Of a DNA stretch of 64,000 nucleotides, positions 35,310 through 44,135 are shown in pieces (the stretch's first letter is position 1; each line of letters opens with the position of its first letter). Below the pieces are notes generated by a model. It was not told where the DNA came from. It made no database searches and saw only the letters and a list, made by a program, of their open reading frames with translations. The position numbers were made by a program, and so were the translations under genes. Origin of the DNA: Dyadobacter sp. MSC1_007. GTDB taxonomy: Bacteria > Bacteroidota > Bacteroidia > Cytophagales > Spirosomataceae. Location: assembly GCF_023667495.1 (NCBI RefSeq), contig NZ_JAMOZL010000001.1, positions 620,001 through 684,000 of the forward strand, given 5' to 3'.

Positions 35310-36686
35310 CTAAAATGCTCCTTTAATCTGCCAGCCTTTCCGATAGGTACGTTTTAGGTATTTATTGGCTTCGGGATGGTTGGGGAATTTTAATTTTTTT
35401 GCATCCCATTCCAGTAATTCATTGGGAGCGCGGAGCGCGACTGTTCCCAGTAGGATGGCCTCAGTCATCGGGCCGGATTGTGCAAAATGTGATTCCGTTT
35501 TTTCCCCGCCCAGGCACGCGTCCACAAAATGATGGTAATGGTTTCTGCTTTCGAAGGCAGGCAGCGGGGTATTCGCAAATTTACTTTCGGGTAAACGAAT
35601 AGGTGCCGCTCCGCCATGCGGGATCGGCAATGCGCCTTCCGTACCCACCAGCAATGCTGATTCGGCAGGATACTCTTCGACTGAATAGAGCGCCCGGACT
35701 GCTTCCGGAGGGTAAAAAAGTCCGTCGAACCATTCCAGCGTGAGTTCGTCCGACTCTGTGAAGTCATTTCCAGGGAAAACCCAGGTGATATGGTCGCCCT
35801 GCGGCCAGGTATCCGCGCGCCTTTCTGGTGAATCCTTCCAGGACTGCTGCACTTCTGCAATGACGGATTTCGGAGCTTTTAATCCCAGTCCTTTCCATAC
35901 GGCGTCAAAGATATGGCAGCCGATATCACCCGACCATCCTGTGCCGAAATCCTGCCACGCGCGCCATTTGGCCTGATGGTAAATGTCTGGTGCGTAGTCG
36001 CGTTTAGGAGCAGTTCCGAGCCAAAGATCCCAGTTCAAATTGGCCGGGGCTTCCTGGCCCTGGGCTGGTCGTGGCCCTACGAGCCGGTAAGTATCAATAG
36101 CGCCGGGGCGATTGGAGCAGAGGTAAGCGTGCTTGATTTTTCCAATCGCTTTGTCTTTGATCAACTGAACGGCAGTGCGGTCGCAGGAAGTAGACGCTAC
36201 CTGCGTGCCCAGCTGGGTAACAACGCCTGCCTTCACGGCAATTTCCGTAAGCATACGGACTTCCGCAACGTCGTGACACATTGGCTTTTGGCAGTAAACG
36301 TGCTTTCCGGCCCGAATAGCCTGGTAGGCGGCTGAAAAATGCGTGTGGTCCGGAACGGAAACGTTCACGGATTGAATGTTCTTTTTTTCTTTATCAAGCA
36401 ACTCGCGCCAGTCGCTGTAAGTACGCGCATTGGGGACGAGAGCGGATGCTTTTTTGAGGACGTCTGAGTCCACGTCGCATATCGCGGTAATATTTACATT
36501 GGGGTGCTGCATGAAGTTCTTAAGATCATGCGCACCCATGCCACCGACCCCGATGCAGGCATGGTTTAATTTACCATCGGCTGCGGATGCCGGCAGTGAC
36601 ATTCCTAAAAAAAGTGGCGGGGTTAGCACAGCCGCTGACGTCAACAGGAAGTCCCGTCGCGAGACTGATTCGAATTGGTCTTTCAT
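35310..36686 (-). CDS. Gfo/Idh/MocA-family oxidoreductase with Tat signal
   Basis: This 458-residue protein has a twin-arginine signal (SRRDFLLTSAAVLTPPLFLG, about 8-27), so it is folded with its cofactor and exported. The N-terminal Rossmann fold (HACIGVGGMGAHDL, about 42-55) binds NAD(P); the EKKNIQSVNVSVPDHTHF and GKHVYCQKPM motifs (Lys in CQKP) are diagnostic. The C-terminal alpha/beta domain binds the substrate, usually a sugar or derivative. Exported members are abundant in Bacteroidota and often act in carbohydrate breakdown. No obvious partner gene is adjacent. Confidence 0.93.
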   Translation of the reverse strand: MKDQFESVSRRDFLLTSAAVLTPPLFLGMSLPASAADGKLNHACIGVGGMGAHDLKNFMQHPNVNITAICDVDSDVLKKASALVPNARTYSDWRELLDKEKKNIQSVNVSVPDHTHFSAAYQAIRAGKHVYCQKPMCHDVAEVRMLTEIAVKAGVVTQLGTQVASTSCDRTAVQLIKDKAIGKIKHAYLCSNRPGAIDTYRLVGPRPAQGQEAPANLNWDLWLGTAPKRDYAPDIYHQAKWRAWQDFGTGWSGDIGCHIFDAVWKGLGLKAPKSVIAEVQQSWKDSPERRADTWPQGDHITWVFPGNDFTESDELTLEWFDGLFYPPEAVRALYSVEEYPAESALLVGTEGALPIPHGGAAPIRLPESKFANTPLPAFESRNHYHHFVDACLGGEKTESHFAQSGPMTEAILLGTVALRAPNELLEWDAKKLKFPNHPEANKYLKRTYRKGWQIKGAF

Positions 36687-37067
36687 TTTTCCTCGGTTTT
36701 AGGAATAGATAATTTTTGCATTAGGGTGCTTCTTTAAAAGGGGTGTTATATTGAAGTATACCCAGATTAAAGAAGACTGTGCAAAAATGCTTGGAGAGGC
36801 AAGCCACGGGCACGCCTTTATAAGCCCATTGAAACGATCGCAGTAACTACCGTCAGTCATTAACACGATTTTTTAATCAAGAACCTTTGGCCATTCAAGG
36901 CAACTAGCGGAAGTATGACGTTTAATTCATAGAGATATTTCTACAAACTATTTCTAATTGTCACTACGAACTAATTTGCTTTGTTTCTTAATTTTGACAC
37001 GATCCTGAAAACTGTGTCAGGACAGAACGACATTTTATACATCCACTATTTTCCACGCAAAAAAAAC
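36687..37067. other. Intergenic region upstream of the acetolactate decarboxylase fusion gene
   Basis: These 381 bp separate two divergent genes. No gene is convincing, though an in-frame TTG at 36981 could extend the downstream protein by 29 residues. A short inverted repeat TGACAC/GTGTCA (36995-37019, 13-bp spacer) lies in front of the chosen start and could be a regulator site. No full -7 consensus was found. Confidence 0.5.
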
Positions 37068-38315
37068 ATGGGTTCAATTTTTTTTACGCAAACAATTACA
37101 AATGGTAACAGTTCTGAAAATCTGGTTCGAAACTTTTCTTCTGAATCCTATTTTCATCGTGAAGGAATGTTGATAGCGGCGTTGCAGCGCCCGAATGAGC
37201 CCATTCGAGGAGAAGATAGCGATGTTATAACCGTCTCGGGCAGGCCTGCTAAGGTCATTGAAGCCGAATACCTGTGTCCGCTGCTGCCAGACAATCCATT
37301 GGAGACTACGGACTTCTTCGCACATGCCAAAACAGATAGTGTGGAATTGATAGAACCAAGTCGTGCGTCAACCAGCAACGTTAATTGCTCGTCAGTCCGC
37401 TACCGTTTTCAAGCGGCACTGGATGAGCAGAACAACCTGATTAGCTATCAACTGTTGGCTGTCGATACGAACGGCAGATTATCTATCCCTCACGTCAGCT
37501 GGCGCGGACAGATTGTAAACTTTCTTACGTTTGCTGAACAGGCGTTTCTCGATAAATTGTCTTACGTCGTGGGTAATGATCCGGGACAGTTTCGGTTGCA
37601 ATTGCTTGACAGAGCAGACCAAAAGCTGAACGAAGGCGTTACGTATAGCATCGACCGGAAAGATTTTCTTTATCAATACGCTGCCGTGAGTACGTTTAAG
37701 GCAGGGGGGTACGACGGAAACCTCACGCTGGGTGAGCTAAAAAAACGCGGTGACTTTGGATTGGGGACGTTCAATGGCGTGGATGGCGAGTTGGTTGTCA
37801 ATCAGGGGAAATTCTATCGGATTCATTCCAGCGGCACAGTCTCCGAGGTCTCCGATTGTGATCACACTTCATTGGCATTCGTTAAATTTTTCAAGGTTGA
37901 CCTGAGTTTTACCATCCAAACCGCAGACATAACGATGGAACAGCTGCAAAAAAAGATCGCGTCTCTATTGACGGACGACAGCTTGTACGCAATTCGAATT
38001 AAGGGCACGTTTTCGAAACTTACTGCCCGGGCGTCTGCGCTTGCTCAAAAACCCTATCAACCATTAGAGGAACATTTGACTCAAAATCAGGTTATTTTCA
38101 ATCTGTCCAATACAACTGGCGTGGCAGTAGGTTTTTTGGTACCAACTTCAATGGAGAAAGTGAACATACCTGGCTTTCACTTCCATTATATTGCCGATGA
38201 CCTCACGTCCGGTGGGCATGTATTCGACTTTACTGCAAACCAGCTCACCGTGGAGATTGACAAAACCAAAGGGTGTTACTTGGAGCTCAACGCCATGGCT
38301 ATTCCGGAAAAGTGA
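37068..38315 (+). CDS. Alpha-acetolactate decarboxylase (BudA-like) fused to an N-terminal domain of unknown function
   Basis: From the ATG at 37068 the protein has 415 residues. The C-terminal 215 or so form an acetolactate decarboxylase: YDGNLTLGELKKRGDFGLGT, GTFNGVDGELVVNQGKFY, and the zinc-binding GFHFHYIADDLTSGGHVFDF with its three His. This enzyme turns 2-acetolactate into acetoin. About 195 residues precede it, with no signal peptide and no family I recognise; normal BudA proteins are about 240-260 residues and lack this part. No acetolactate synthase or butanediol dehydrogenase gene is adjacent. The catalytic domain looks intact; a role for the added domain is unknown. Confidence 0.85.
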   Translation: MGSIFFTQTITNGNSSENLVRNFSSESYFHREGMLIAALQRPNEPIRGEDSDVITVSGRPAKVIEAEYLCPLLPDNPLETTDFFAHAKTDSVELIEPSRASTSNVNCSSVRYRFQAALDEQNNLISYQLLAVDTNGRLSIPHVSWRGQIVNFLTFAEQAFLDKLSYVVGNDPGQFRLQLLDRADQKLNEGVTYSIDRKDFLYQYAAVSTFKAGGYDGNLTLGELKKRGDFGLGTFNGVDGELVVNQGKFYRIHSSGTVSEVSDCDHTSLAFVKFFKVDLSFTIQTADITMEQLQKKIASLLTDDSLYAIRIKGTFSKLTARASALAQKPYQPLEEHLTQNQVIFNLSNTTGVAVGFLVPTSMEKVNIPGFHFHYIADDLTSGGHVFDFTANQLTVEIDKTKGCYLELNAMAIPEK

Positions 38316-38333
38316 CGTCAAAATGGAACGATT

Positions 38334-38376
38334 ACCTGCGTGATCATTTAGATTTTATCAAACTGATCACGTGGGT
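38334..38376. terminator. Possible hairpin between convergent genes
   Basis: A 13-bp inverted repeat (arms ACCTGCGTGATCA and TGATCACGTGGGT, two G-U wobbles, 17-nt loop) spans the gap between convergent stop codons and overlaps the last codons of the S41 gene. There is no real T run, so it is only a candidate terminator. Confidence 0.4.
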
Positions 38377-39360
38377 AATTTCGCTTCCGCTTTTGACCGG
38401 ATAGTCGGGATTAATGCCTTTTTGTTCCCAATTTTCGTCTGTACCCGGCCATGTAGGTGCACCCGTTGATACAGAAATAAACAAGTCTTCATTGACCGGG
38501 TACCAGGAGTTCATGTGAGCCCCGCCGGCCGATCGCTGGCCAACGACCTTCGCCCGCCTGTGCCGCTGTAACGCGTAGGCGAACGCCTCCGCAGCCGACG
38601 CGGTGCCACTATTGACGATAATGAACAAGGGTTTGTCATACTTTTTTTCTAGCAGCCAATTCACGGTTCGCTCTGTTTCGGTATTCCCTGTTCTGGCTTT
38701 AAATGCCAGCAACGGGGTCTCTTTGGGAAGAAAGAAGCTCTCGAATACATTGCCGACCGCACTACCGCCTCCACCGTTATCGCGCAGATCGATGATCAGG
38801 GCCTCCGTTCCGGACACAAAACGCATTGCTGCAAAAAGGATGGGTAAACTCTTTTCGGAAATATTGATTTCAGACACTTTCAGGTAACCTATGTTCCCGT
38901 CAAGCACCCTCACCTCCTGAAAACCGAAATTTTTAGCTGCTGCCTCTTTCCCGTAATGGAACAGGTTGTCGGACGATGCGCTTCCGGCTGAATCAGCTTC
39001 GTTGGCCGATTGTTTCGCCATGTAAGCAGACAATTCCTTTGCCGTTTTCGGGTCATAGCGAACGTACATGTGGCCATCATGGCTGAATTCCTGCAAGCTG
39101 CGCGTAATTAACGAATCGATTCCCTTCCAGTTTTTAGCCCCGCTAAACTTTCCCTTTTTATACTCCTGCTGCAAGTGCAATGCGATCTGGTGCCCTTTTT
39201 CAGGAAAAACATACGTGGAGTCGATTAGTTTGGACATCGTCGCGAAAGCTGCATCCAGTTCCTTCTTGGATACATCTTGCGAGGCGGCGACTTTGGGAGA
39301 AGCGACCGCAATGAGGGTCAAAAAACATAAAAACAGGTTGCTGGTTCTCATAGTTATCAT
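38344..39360 (-). CDS. S41-family (C-terminal processing type) exported serine protease
   Basis: The chosen start (39360; 39351 is an alternative) gives about 338 residues with a signal peptide ending near VAAS. The S41 peptidase domain shows GNIGYLKVSEI, the substrate-binding IIDLRDNGGG and the nucleophile region IVNSGTASAAEAFAYAL, where the Ser of TASAAE is the expected catalytic residue. No PDZ domain is evident, so it resembles the IRBP/retinol-binding-like or tricorn-type S41 group. It would act in the periplasm or outside the cell. It is probably co-oriented with, but separate from, the upstream AraC regulator. Confidence 0.92.
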   Translation of the reverse strand: MITMRTSNLFLCFLTLIAVASPKVAASQDVSKKELDAAFATMSKLIDSTYVFPEKGHQIALHLQQEYKKGKFSGAKNWKGIDSLITRSLQEFSHDGHMYVRYDPKTAKELSAYMAKQSANEADSAGSASSDNLFHYGKEAAAKNFGFQEVRVLDGNIGYLKVSEINISEKSLPILFAAMRFVSGTEALIIDLRDNGGGGSAVGNVFESFFLPKETPLLAFKARTGNTETERTVNWLLEKKYDKPLFIIVNSGTASAAEAFAYALQRHRRAKVVGQRSAGGAHMNSWYPVNEDLFISVSTGAPTWPGTDENWEQKGINPDYPVKSGSEITHVISLIKSK

Positions 39361-39432
39361 GGCTTTTGTGATTATAATTTTCAGACAAAGAACCATCATG
39401 AAAACTCCCCGAAATAGTATGAGATTAGCCGG

Positions 39433-40227
39433 CTACAATTTTCGGTATTGCTTCGGCAAAAAGCCGGTCAACTGTTTAAAACACCGGGCAAAATGGGTGT
39501 GATCCGCAAACCCGCATTCATATGCGATGCTGGTGAGCGAATACCTGGTATCTTTCATTAAAACCAGCGCACGTTTCACTTTCAGCTTGCGCATAAATTC
39601 GCCGAAAGTGCAGGCAAAGTACCGTGGAAACTGTTTGGAGATCGTGACTGGGTGCATTCCAGTCGCAGCTGAAAGTTCCCGCAGCGTAATTTGCTCATTC
39701 CAGCGGTCCTGCATTAATTCATTGGCCCGTGACACCCACAGCGGCGGGGCAGTGTGTATGCGTGCGCGATCGTTTACCAGACTAAGAACTGCCATCGTCG
39801 TAGCGTCCGCCGAAGCAATACCGCTGAACAGCTGTTCACAGTGAGCTTTCAGTAATATGAAGGACGTATCAGGATGATGGCAAACAGCATTGCGCAGATC
39901 TGCTTCGGTTAAGTCAAAACCTTTAAAAAATTCAGGCGTGAATTCCAGATTGAAGTTTTTGGAGCCGATCAGTGTATTGCTGTTTTGATGCGGCTCCTCG
40001 GCCTGGAAAAATACAGTATCGCCCGCAACACGGACATACTTGCCGTCCTCACGTTTTTCCTGGGTCCCGCCGGTCAAAAGAAGTGTCAGGTGAGGGTTCA
40101 AATGGGCATGCAGCGATTGGTCGAATGCATTTTCGTGCGTGTAATGCGTTACACTCGACCAAATACCATCCCGGCAAAAGCTATTCACGTTGGTACCCAG
40201 ATAATGGGCCGCATCAAGTACTTGCAT
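39433..40227 (-). CDS. AraC-family transcriptional regulator
   Basis: This 264-residue protein has an N-terminal cupin-like sensing domain (about 20-120; DQSLHAHLNPHLTLLLTGG) and a C-terminal double helix-turn-helix (about 165-264). ITLRELSAATGMHPVTISKQF is the first HTH and YSLTSIAYECGFADHTHFAR with FKQLTGFLPKQYRK the second. It lies 72 bp upstream of the S41 protease gene on the same strand and may control it; the effector is unknown. Confidence 0.93.
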   Translation of the reverse strand: MQVLDAAHYLGTNVNSFCRDGIWSSVTHYTHENAFDQSLHAHLNPHLTLLLTGGTQEKREDGKYVRVAGDTVFFQAEEPHQNSNTLIGSKNFNLEFTPEFFKGFDLTEADLRNAVCHHPDTSFILLKAHCEQLFSGIASADATTMAVLSLVNDRARIHTAPPLWVSRANELMQDRWNEQITLRELSAATGMHPVTISKQFPRYFACTFGEFMRKLKVKRALVLMKDTRYSLTSIAYECGFADHTHFARCFKQLTGFLPKQYRKL

Positions 40228-40277
40228 GGCTGCAAAGAAATATTTTCTTAGTAATTAATGCTTTAAGTTGTCATTTT

Positions 40278-40370
40278 CTACTCATTGCGCAGGCTCTTCA
40301 ACGGATCTGTGAGCCCCTGTTTGTATGACTCGCATGCTTTTTTTACAGCCAAGCATGATATTTTGACATT
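40278..40370 (-). pseudogene. 3' remnant of an FtsX/MacB-type permease gene
   Basis: On the minus strand a frame ending at the TAG at 40278-40280 reads AVKKACESYKQGLTDPLKSL followed by RNE. This is the hallmark C-terminus of Bacteroidota FtsX/MacB permeases; the intact permease at 44830 ends with SIKAALTDPVKSLRSE. Only about 30 codons remain and the frame runs into the upstream region of the Imm-5-like gene. It looks like the scar of a gene removed by recombination or replaced by the neighbouring cargo. Confidence 0.7.
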
Positions 40371-40865
40371 ATGCGGGATAAACGATTTGTTGCAGAACAC
40401 AGGGGCGGTCTGATGACGCAAGAAAACCATCGTCTATTGATGCGGTGGGCAAGAGAATGTTGCCAGCATATACTTCCGCTTATCAAATCCGGACCGGATG
40501 ACCGCCTTGCATATGCTCTTTCCGTAGCCAGGGAGTGGGAAGAGGGAAATGCGAAAACCGGCAAGGCTATGAATGCCTCCCGGGAGGCCCACGCCGTAGC
40601 CAGGATACTGACAGATCCTGTTGAAGTGGCGGTGGCGCGCGCTATCGGGCAAGGTGTTGCCACAGCACATATGGCCGAACATTCACTAGGAGCTGCGCTG
40701 TATGGGTTGATGGCGGTTAAGTTATCTGGTTTATCAGTGACTCAGGAACGGGAGTGGCAGTACGAAAGGTTGCAGCAGTTGCCGGTTGATGTTGTCGAGC
40801 TAGTCCGGACCACGATGAGCGAGAAAGGGAAGGCTTTCATCAATTTAAGAGAAGCTTTTACTTGA
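40371..40865 (+). CDS. Imm-5-like putative immunity protein
   Basis: This 164-residue all-helical protein begins MRDKRFVAEHRGG, followed by LMRWARECCQHILPLI and ALSVAREWEEGNAKTGKAM. Together with the AHMAEHSLGAALYGL helix this matches proteins annotated as Imm-5-like 'putative immunity protein', predicted to neutralise polymorphic toxins. No toxin gene is next to it, so it would be an orphan immunity gene or have another role. Its 5' end adjoins the remnant of an FtsX permease gene, marking a recombined site. Confidence 0.75.
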   Translation: MRDKRFVAEHRGGLMTQENHRLLMRWARECCQHILPLIKSGPDDRLAYALSVAREWEEGNAKTGKAMNASREAHAVARILTDPVEVAVARAIGQGVATAHMAEHSLGAALYGLMAVKLSGLSVTQEREWQYERLQQLPVDVVELVRTTMSEKGKAFINLREAFT

Positions 40866-40956
40866 TGGTATATCGCGACCCATATATTAGAGTAAGGTCA
40901 CGAGTTTTCTATTCGGTTCGTTTGGCAAACAAACATCAACATTTAAGCGTCACAAA

Positions 40957-41301
40957 ATGGCAGAACATTCAGTTATAGTTAAGAAAAGCATTAAAGAAAT
41001 CAGCGATAAGGTTGACAAGCCTTATGACAATTTTATTCTCGAAAATGTAAATGACCATTGTTTAAGAATCGCTGTGATGCATGAAGCTTATCGATGGCAT
41101 TATCACCAACATACTGACGAACTATTCATAGTGATGGAAGGAGAACTTATTATAGAGATAAAAGATAGCGAGTCCATCGTATTGAAGCCCGGCGATTTCG
41201 CAAAAATCCCTTCTAAAACAATTCATAAAACGATTGCGGTCGGACGGACGGTGAACCTGACGTTTGAAAAAAATGCGGAGGATACAATTTTTGTGGACTA
41301 G
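40957..41301 (+). CDS. Cupin-domain protein
   Basis: This 114-residue single-domain cupin has the two conserved motifs: RWHYHQHTDELFIVMEGEL (metal-type His cluster and Glu, about 46-64) and PGDFAKIPSKTIHKTIA (second His, about 87-103). Small cupins of this type bind a metal and act as isomerases, dioxygenases or ligand sensors. Nothing around it fixes the function. It is preceded by a 91-bp gap and followed by an independent ABC transporter unit. Confidence 0.88.
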   Translation: MAEHSVIVKKSIKEISDKVDKPYDNFILENVNDHCLRIAVMHEAYRWHYHQHTDELFIVMEGELIIEIKDSESIVLKPGDFAKIPSKTIHKTIAVGRTVNLTFEKNAEDTIFVD

Positions 41302-41391
41302 GGAGCAGGCAGAAGAAAACTAAATTGTATCGTGTTGCAGACACTTTCCCCCATTTCGCAGAATTTCCAAAATTCCCACATTTCATGTTTC

Positions 41392-41399
41392 TAGTTTTG
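41392..41399 (+). promoter_or_regulatory. Possible -7 box (TAGTTTTG) for the ABC exporter/LytTR operon
   Basis: TAGTTTTG fits TANNTTTG and lies 26 bp before the GTG start of the ATP-binding-subunit gene. No -33 element was found at the usual spacing. Confidence 0.35.
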
Positions 41400-41425
41400 G
41401 AGCGTTCAACCAACTCATTTGCGAC

Positions 41426-42331
41426 GTGTACATTTTGGAAACGAATGGCTTACGCCATCAATTCAGCCGTGGAGATTATGTTGTCAATGGGCTTGACCTG
41501 CGCGTTCCCGAAGGTAGCATCTACGGTTTTTTAGGCCCAAACGGCGCAGGGAAAACCACGACGCTGAGGCTCATTCTCGGACTGCTTAAAAGACAAGGCG
41601 GCCAGATCGACATTTTCGGAAAGCCCCTGGAACATCACCGGGTTGCTATTCTGAAAAAAACCGGCTCACTGATCGACAGCCCGTCTTTTTACGGACATCT
41701 TACCGCGGTCGAAAACCTACTTGTTTTTCAAAAACTCTATCAATGCCGGAAAGCCAGGATCAATGAGGTTCTCGAACTGGTCGGGTTGACGGATACCGGT
41801 ACTAAAAATGCGGGCCGTTTTTCGCTGGGCATGAAACAGCGGTTGGGGATCGCGATTGCACTCTTGTACAACCCGCCGTTCCTGATCCTGGACGAGCCTA
41901 CAAACGGTCTCGACCCGAACGGCATGATCGAGATCCGCGAGATGCTCATCAGAATAAACCAGCAGCAAGGCGTTTCGATCCTCGTTTCCAGTCACTTACT
42001 GGCTGAAATGGAAAAGCTGGTCAGCCACGTCGGTATCATTAACAAAGGGCAGCTGGTCTACCAGGGCACGCTCGGCCAGTTAATGGCCAAAAGACAGCAG
42101 GCGCTGCAAATCGTTTGGGATACCTCCGACTCTGCGAGGGCAATGGAAGTCCTGAATGGCAGGCACACCGCTCAAAAACTGGATGAAAGTAAGCTGGTGA
42201 CACCTGATCTGACCAAAATGCAGATCGGTGCAATCAACCGCGAGCTGGTGGAGGCCGGCGTTGCGGTGTATGAGATCAGCGGCAACAATAAAGACCTCGA
42301 AAGCATTTTCATTAACCTTATCGGCAATTAG
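41426..42331 (+). CDS. ABC transporter ATP-binding subunit (bacitracin/lantibiotic-exporter type)
   Basis: This 301-residue protein has Walker A GPNGAGKTT (about 37-45), signature FSLGMKQRLGIA and Walker B FLILDEPTNGLDP; the C-terminal 80 residues are the variable extension of BcrA-like subunits. It likely powers a two-gene ABC-2-type exporter with the following permease (its stop touches the permease start). It begins at a GTG codon. The family includes lantibiotic and bacitracin self-protection pumps; being encoded with a two-component system suggests drug- or peptide-induced expression. Confidence 0.92.
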   Translation: MYILETNGLRHQFSRGDYVVNGLDLRVPEGSIYGFLGPNGAGKTTTLRLILGLLKRQGGQIDIFGKPLEHHRVAILKKTGSLIDSPSFYGHLTAVENLLVFQKLYQCRKARINEVLELVGLTDTGTKNAGRFSLGMKQRLGIAIALLYNPPFLILDEPTNGLDPNGMIEIREMLIRINQQQGVSILVSSHLLAEMEKLVSHVGIINKGQLVYQGTLGQLMAKRQQALQIVWDTSDSARAMEVLNGRHTAQKLDESKLVTPDLTKMQIGAINRELVEAGVAVYEISGNNKDLESIFINLIGN

Positions 42332-43104
42332 TGATGGTTATCTTTCATAGCATTCAAAGCGAGTGGATCAAGAAAAGACACAGTTCGGCATCGTGGCTTA
42401 CCCTGGCAGGCGCTCTTTTTATTCCCGCCATCGTATTGATCAAAAGGATCGTGGACGCAGAGAAATTGGTGCAAAGCAATGCGTCGGGAAAGATTTGGAA
42501 CACGCTTTACGGCCAATGCTGGCAATATATGTCCGTTTTTCTATTACCAATGGGCATCATTCTGACGGCGAGCCTGCTTGCCCAGATCGAATTCCGCAAT
42601 AATTCCTGGAAACAAGTGCATACTACGCCGCAAAGTTTCACCGTACTTTTTTGGGCCAAATTTTGCATTGCGATTACGATGTTGGTCCAGTTCTTTCTCA
42701 TTTTCAATTTGGGAATCGTGCTCACAGGCATTGTTCCGGCGCTGCTTTTCCGCGATGTCCCGTTCCCCGCGCAGGATTTTCCCTACCGGGGTTTTCTGAT
42801 CGGAAATGCGAAATTTTTCCTTTATAGTCTGCCAATTCTCTCATTGCAATATCTGTTGAGCATTAATATCCGGAATTTTATGGTGCCGATCGGAGTAGGG
42901 TTTGCGATGGTTGTTGCGTCGCTGATCGCAGTTTCCTGGAAGTATGGCTATTGGCTTCCGTATACTTATTGTTCCAAACAATTTTTAATCAATGATAACC
43001 GCATTGATCCGGACGTCAACATTTATAATTGGGCAACGGGTTACTTCGTACTGTTCACAGTTTTGAATTATATCCTTTATATTAACCGGAAAAGTAGGGG
43101 CTAA
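42331..43104 (+). CDS. ABC-2-type permease (lantibiotic-exporter type)
   Basis: This 257-residue membrane protein has about six helices (SWLTLAGALFIPAIVLI, YMSVFLLPMGIILTASLLAQ, LVQFFLIFNLGIVLTGIVPA, among others) with the typical cytoplasmic stretch EFRNNSWKQVHTTPQS between the second and third. It pairs with the upstream ATPase: the genes touch at 42331 (GTG) or 42334 (ATG). It overlaps the next gene by 1 bp. It is the membrane half of the exporter. Confidence 0.88.
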   Translation: MMVIFHSIQSEWIKKRHSSASWLTLAGALFIPAIVLIKRIVDAEKLVQSNASGKIWNTLYGQCWQYMSVFLLPMGIILTASLLAQIEFRNNSWKQVHTTPQSFTVLFWAKFCIAITMLVQFFLIFNLGIVLTGIVPALLFRDVPFPAQDFPYRGFLIGNAKFFLYSLPILSLQYLLSINIRNFMVPIGVGFAMVVASLIAVSWKYGYWLPYTYCSKQFLINDNRIDPDVNIYNWATGYFVLFTVLNYILYINRKSRG

Positions 43105-44135
43105 TGAAAAAACCTGTCAGCACATTGCTTCAACTAGCGTATTGGATCCTGTACGCCATGCTTTTAGCTGTGTTGTTTTTCCTTTTGACATTATTTCAAA
43201 GGCCGCCCATGAGCCTGGGTCAATGGTGCAGGATCATGCTCGGATTCGCGGTGATCCCGGGGGTGATCGGTTTTTACTCGTTTTACAGATTCCTTTTTCC
43301 TTATTATCTGCGAACGGGAAATTCACTTTCGGTAGCGCTACTGGCCTTACTTACTGCTTTGCTGGCTGCGCTGGCGGGCATGGTCGTGTTGACGGTCATG
43401 CTCAATGCAAAATACCTGACCAATGACGGCCTGCGTGGTGCCATTAGCGTGGCCGTTCCCATTACTTTTATCGCATTAGTGAATGGCTCGATCGGGTTCG
43501 TGATCAGGGGGTTTGAATCCTGGTTCAACGACATGAAACTTAAAGAGGAACTGACCCGGAAAAATTACGAAATGGAACTAGCGCTGGTCAAATCGCAGTT
43601 GGATCCCCATTTTCTTTTCAATACCATCAACAACATTGATATACTTATTGAAAAAGAAAGCGTAAAAGCGTCCGATTACCTGAACAAACTGTCTGATATC
43701 ATGCGGTTTATGTTGTATGAAACCAAAACAAGCCGGATCCTTTTAGCCAAAGAACTGGCCTACATCGAGAAGTACATTGCGTTGCAGCGGCTCCGTACCT
43801 CCAATAACAATGCGATCAGCTACCTGCTCGATGGTGATCCCGGGTCAAGAACGATCGCCCCGATGCTGATCATTCCTTTCATTGAAAACGCCTTTAAACA
43901 CACCAATTTAAAAGTTGACGGTGCTGTGGGCATTACATTTAGCATTGAGGAAAGTAAAGTTGTATTTAAATGCGAAAACCTCGTTGAACCGCGGGCGACG
44001 CCAGAAAAGGAAACAGGAGGGCTTGGAAAAGAGCTCATGGAGAGGCGGCTGGCGCTGTTATATCCAGGTAAATACGAATTGATCAATACATTTGACGAGC
44101 AACGTTATCGGGTTAAACTTACGGTGGAAGAATGA
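43104..44135 (+). CDS. LytS/YehU-type sensor histidine kinase
   Basis: This 343-residue protein has four N-terminal membrane helices (about 8-130) and a kinase of the His_kinase family. The phospho-accepting His is H169 in QLDPHFLFNTINNIDI. An HATPase part follows with IIPFIENAFKH (N-box) and GGLGKELMERRL. It overlaps the LytTR regulator gene by 4 bp (start at 44132), so they are a matched pair. It probably senses a condition tied to the upstream exporter, such as a peptide or membrane stress. Confidence 0.93.
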   Translation: MKKPVSTLLQLAYWILYAMLLAVLFFLLTLFQRPPMSLGQWCRIMLGFAVIPGVIGFYSFYRFLFPYYLRTGNSLSVALLALLTALLAALAGMVVLTVMLNAKYLTNDGLRGAISVAVPITFIALVNGSIGFVIRGFESWFNDMKLKEELTRKNYEMELALVKSQLDPHFLFNTINNIDILIEKESVKASDYLNKLSDIMRFMLYETKTSRILLAKELAYIEKYIALQRLRTSNNNAISYLLDGDPGSRTIAPMLIIPFIENAFKHTNLKVDGAVGITFSIEESKVVFKCENLVEPRATPEKETGGLGKELMERRLALLYPGKYELINTFDEQRYRVKLTVEE

